NCBI GenBank assembly: GCA_946624065.1
Contig: CAMORT010000078.1
Location: 1-7,947 of the forward strand
From: F23-D06 sp002392325
GTDB lineage: Bacteria > Bacteroidota > Bacteroidia > Bacteroidales > WCHB1-69
DNA length: 7,947 bases
Reading direction: 5' to 3'
Part shown: positions 6,583 to 7,947 of the stretch, piece after piece
Position numbering within the stretch: the stretch's first letter is position 1
Layout: every line of letters begins with the position of its first letter
Notes under the pieces: generated by a model
Databases searched by the model: none
What the model was told of the DNA's origin: nothing
Seen by the model: the letters and a program-made list of their open reading frames with translations, nothing else
Translations under genes and position numbers: made by a program

Positions 6583-7696
6583 CTGTGGCGACGACTGGCC
6601 CGTTGGCAACCGCATGAATGTGCTGGATGCCCGGACCTTTGAGCTCTTGGGCATGATTGTCAACACGTCCGATGCTGTTCAGGGAGAAGCCCAAAGCCAC
6701 ACGCTTGCCGTTTGCGACGGTCGTCAGATTGCCTTTGTGAGGGATTCTTTCTTCGGGTCCGATGAAACGTCTTGCTCTATAAAAGACCCCGAAGGCGTGA
6801 TCATTCGTGCCGGTAACGCCGGTTTTGAGGATACTGTTTACTATACGATGAGTTGTCCGGTGGTTTGTGAGACTCCCGTTGACCTCGCTATTTCCGAAAT
6901 AGGCTTCAATAGCGCGGTGCTGTTCTGGACAGGCACTGCTGCCGACTACAATGTCCAATATAAAGCCACCACCGCAACCGAGTGGCAGACAGTGGCTAAT
7001 TCCACCTCCCCAATGACACTTTCAGGTCTTTTGGCCGAAACGGAGTATGAGGTGCAGGTGCAGTCAGTTTGCGGTACCAATACCAGCCAGTGGTCTGCCC
7101 CTGACACTTTCAAGACGTACGCGCCCTGCTCGGATGTCCAAGACTACGACGATAACAACTATACCTCTGTCCGGTTGGGCGGCAAATGCTGGATGACCTC
7201 GAACTTGAGGACTACACATTATGCTGATGGACGTGAAGTGTCGAATGTCCTCAAATATCAGTCTCCTGAAAATCCAGATGCAGAAGCCAACGCTGCTCTC
7301 TATGGGCTGTTGTATGATTGGTATGACGCTTTGGATGTAGAAAGACCTACGAAGGGTACGCAAGTGCAAGGCATCTGCCCCGCCGAATGGCGTATGCCCA
7401 ATGAGGAAGACTTCGCTGCATTGAGTGCCAATGATGTCAATACGTTACGCTCTACCAATCTGTGGATTACAAATCCGGGGAGCAATGCCACTGGTTTCAA
7501 CATGCTGCCAAGCGGTCAGTTTAATCCTGACAAAAACCGATATGAGAACTTGCTTGGTAATGCCTATTTCTGGTCTGCGGATTCCTCCAGCGAAACTATG
7601 GCTCATGCTCACATGGCAGATTGTCACTGCTATATGTGGTATGACTTTGTAACGTTGAAGAACTACGGCTTCAGTGTGCGTTGTGTGAAAGACTGA
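6572..7696 (+). CDS. Open segment of the broken adhesin: GDDW module, FN3 and C-terminal FISUMP domain
   Basis: This 374-residue open piece is the C-terminal part of the adhesin, shifted one base from the preceding piece. The frame is open from 6560. The GTG at 6572 and the ATG at 6614 are possible but unconvincing starts, because the homologous sequence begins upstream with YEFQVQSDC. Residues 1-96 form a compact module (DCGDDWPVGN, later SHTLAVCDG and SIKDPEG) resembling the GDGWNG-type repeats of Bacteroidales surface proteins. Residues 100-183 are FN3 (SAVLFWTG, YNVQYKA, LAETEYEVQVQSVCG). Residues 187-374 are a FISUMP domain, shown by GGKCWMTSNLRT (203-214), CPAEWRMPNEEDF (269-281), a Gly/Ser-rich middle and the closing YGFSVRCVKD. 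FISUMP domains are extracellular modules of unknown function common in Fibrobacteres and Bacteroidota. Confidence 0.7.
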   Translation: MQSDCGDDWPVGNRMNVLDARTFELLGMIVNTSDAVQGEAQSHTLAVCDGRQIAFVRDSFFGSDETSCSIKDPEGVIIRAGNAGFEDTVYYTMSCPVVCETPVDLAISEIGFNSAVLFWTGTAADYNVQYKATTATEWQTVANSTSPMTLSGLLAETEYEVQVQSVCGTNTSQWSAPDTFKTYAPCSDVQDYDDNNYTSVRLGGKCWMTSNLRTTHYADGREVSNVLKYQSPENPDAEANAALYGLLYDWYDALDVERPTKGTQVQGICPAEWRMPNEEDFAALSANDVNTLRSTNLWITNPGSNATGFNMLPSGQFNPDKNRYENLLGNAYFWSADSSSETMAHAHMADCHCYMWYDFVTLKNYGFSVRCVKD

Positions 7697-7717
7697 TTCC
7701 AGATATCAGATATTTAT

Positions 7718-7751
7718 AGCGGGAATGGTCGTAAGATCGTTCCCGCTTTTT
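7718..7751 (+). terminator. Rho-independent terminator of the adhesin locus
   Basis: A 13-bp stem (7718-7730 with 7735-7747, two G-T wobbles) closes a GTAA loop and is followed by a TTTTT run at 7747-7751. It begins 21 bases after the TGA of the FISUMP segment. Its good condition contrasts with the broken gene before it. Confidence 0.88.
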
Positions 7752-7770
7752 ATTCCGTGTGCGGCACACC

Positions 7771-7802
7771 ATTCCGCGATACGCGTTAGCGTTGAGCGGA
7801 AT
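7771..7802. repeat. Two-tier inverted repeat in the spacer between terminators
   Basis: ATTCCGC (7771-7777) pairs with GCGGAAT (7796-7802). Inside it ACGC (7781-7784) pairs with GCGT (7789-7792) around a GTTA loop, with three unpaired bases on each side between the stems. A small GTGTG/CACAC hairpin (7757-7769) stands immediately before it. There is no T run after the stem, so it is not a typical terminator. Function is unknown; a protein-binding palindrome or repeat remnant is possible. Confidence 0.45.
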
Positions 7803-7841
7803 CTGTTACTAACCAGATTTTTCCCTATATCATTATCTAAT

Positions 7842-7872
7842 AAAAAAAGGAAACGCTTTTGCGTTTCCTTTT
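7842..7872 (-). terminator. Terminator of the tRNA-Pro gene
   Basis: A perfect 12-bp stem (7845-7856 with 7861-7872) closes a four-base loop. On the minus strand it begins four bases after the encoded CCA of the tRNA, and its 3' arm runs into seven consecutive T residues (complement of 7842-7848). The plus-strand reading also ends in TTTT, so some bidirectional action is possible. Confidence 0.85.
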
Positions 7873-7876
7873 CGTT

Positions 7877-7947
7877 TGGTCGGGGTGAGAAGACTCGAAC
7901 TTCCGACCCCTTGCACCCCATGCAAGTGCGCTAGCCAACTGCGCCAC
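7877..7947 (-). tRNA. tRNA-Pro, anticodon GGG (5' end beyond the window)
   Basis: The minus strand folds as a tRNA. The D stem is GCGC/GCGC. The anticodon stem CTTGC/GCAAG encloses loop ATGGGGT, placing anticodon GGG at 7917-7919 with G at position 37, as usual for proline tRNAs. The T arm is GGAAG/CTTCT with loop TTCGAGT, and the 3' acceptor strand is CACCCCG with discriminator A at 7880. CCA is encoded at 7877-7879. About six bases of the 5' acceptor strand (expected CGGGGT) lie outside the window. It reads CCC and CCU codons. Confidence 0.93.

Larger units (their letters stand above)
4975..7696 (+). pseudogene. Remnant of a large multi-domain surface adhesin (FN3, cleaved-adhesin-like, FN3, cleaved-adhesin-like, glycine-rich module, FN3, FISUMP)
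   Basis: Read across its lesions, this locus encodes roughly 900 residues of a modular extracellular protein of the kind many gut and rumen Bacteroidales place on the cell surface. Module order is a partial FN3, a jelly-roll domain like Cleaved_Adhesin, FN3, a second such domain, a short module with a GDDW motif, FN3, and a C-terminal FISUMP (Fib_succ_major) domain. Three lesions are visible: loss of the 5' end, an in-frame TAA at 5188-5190, and a one-base frameshift at about 6556-6559. Dropping the T at 6557 restores SIQYEYEFQVQSDC without a gap. Domain homology is continuous through each lesion, which argues for recent decay or sequence errors rather than separate genes. No T9SS sorting domain is seen. 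The locus ends with TGA at 7694-7696 and a terminator. Confidence 0.7.

Noticed and set aside
5928..7110. FN3 coding repeats as a DNA tandem-repeat array
   Set aside because: The similar stretches (YRVQVRAYC, YEVQVQSVC and YEFQVQSDC contexts) are short, diverged and explained by homologous protein domains. I see no long identical DNA copies.
4945..7696. Stop-codon reassignment or programmed recoding to explain the split adhesin
   Set aside because: TAA, TAG and TGA all end well-formed genes elsewhere in the window, and the two breaks are of different kinds (a nonsense codon and an indel) without a slippery site. Ordinary decay or sequence error is simpler.
7706..7934. Short open frames on both strands near the right end
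   Set aside because: They run through two terminators and the tRNA-Pro gene, so they cannot be real coding regions.
7877..7947. tRNA 3' end as an integration (att) site
   Set aside because: The adjoining sequence holds no integrase and no second copy of the tRNA 3' end within the window.

Overview
The window looks like a chromosome segment from a member of the Bacteroidales (Bacteroidota). The evidence is: promoter boxes of the TAnnTTTG type, AT-rich translation starts without Shine-Dalgarno sequences, an outer-membrane barrel gene, a secreted GDPD-like/EEP fusion whose sequence reads like Bacteroides relatives, and a surface protein built from fibronectin type III, cleaved-adhesin-like and FISUMP modules. 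Genus cannot be fixed from the sequence. I see no CRISPR array, insertion sequence or phage gene.

Layout. Bases 1-128 hold a possible C-terminal tail of an incoming plus-strand gene and a strong hairpin terminator. A minus-strand iron-dependent alcohol/aldehyde reductase of the YqhD/BdhA type (129-1295) diverges from a plus-strand CNNM/HlyC-CorC-type membrane protein with a CBS pair (1442-2515). Each has its own Bacteroidales-type promoter in the 146-bp gap between them. Next come two exported proteins, closely spaced and with nearly identical translation starts: a small outer-membrane beta-barrel (2543-3169) and a 574-residue secreted fusion of a catalytically dead GDPD domain with an intact-looking EEP phosphohydrolase domain (3187-4911).

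From about 4975 to 7696 lies the wreck of a large surface adhesin gene. It has no signal peptide, begins inside an FN3 domain, and carries one in-frame TAA (5188-5190) and one single-base frameshift (about 6556-6559). Removing one base at the frameshift rejoins the protein cleanly. The locus ends in a well-formed terminator (7718-7751). A structured but gene-free spacer follows, then a minus-strand tRNA-Pro(GGG), cut by the window edge, with its own terminator.

How the parts work together. The reductase and the CNNM protein look like unrelated housekeeping functions (carbonyl/alcohol redox and cation homeostasis). The barrel and the GDPD-like/EEP fusion probably form a small envelope-targeted unit. 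The adhesin remnant appears to be a decayed cell-surface module array. The most unusual item is the pseudo-GDPD/EEP fusion: every catalytic position of the first domain that I could align is substituted, while the second domain keeps its full active site.
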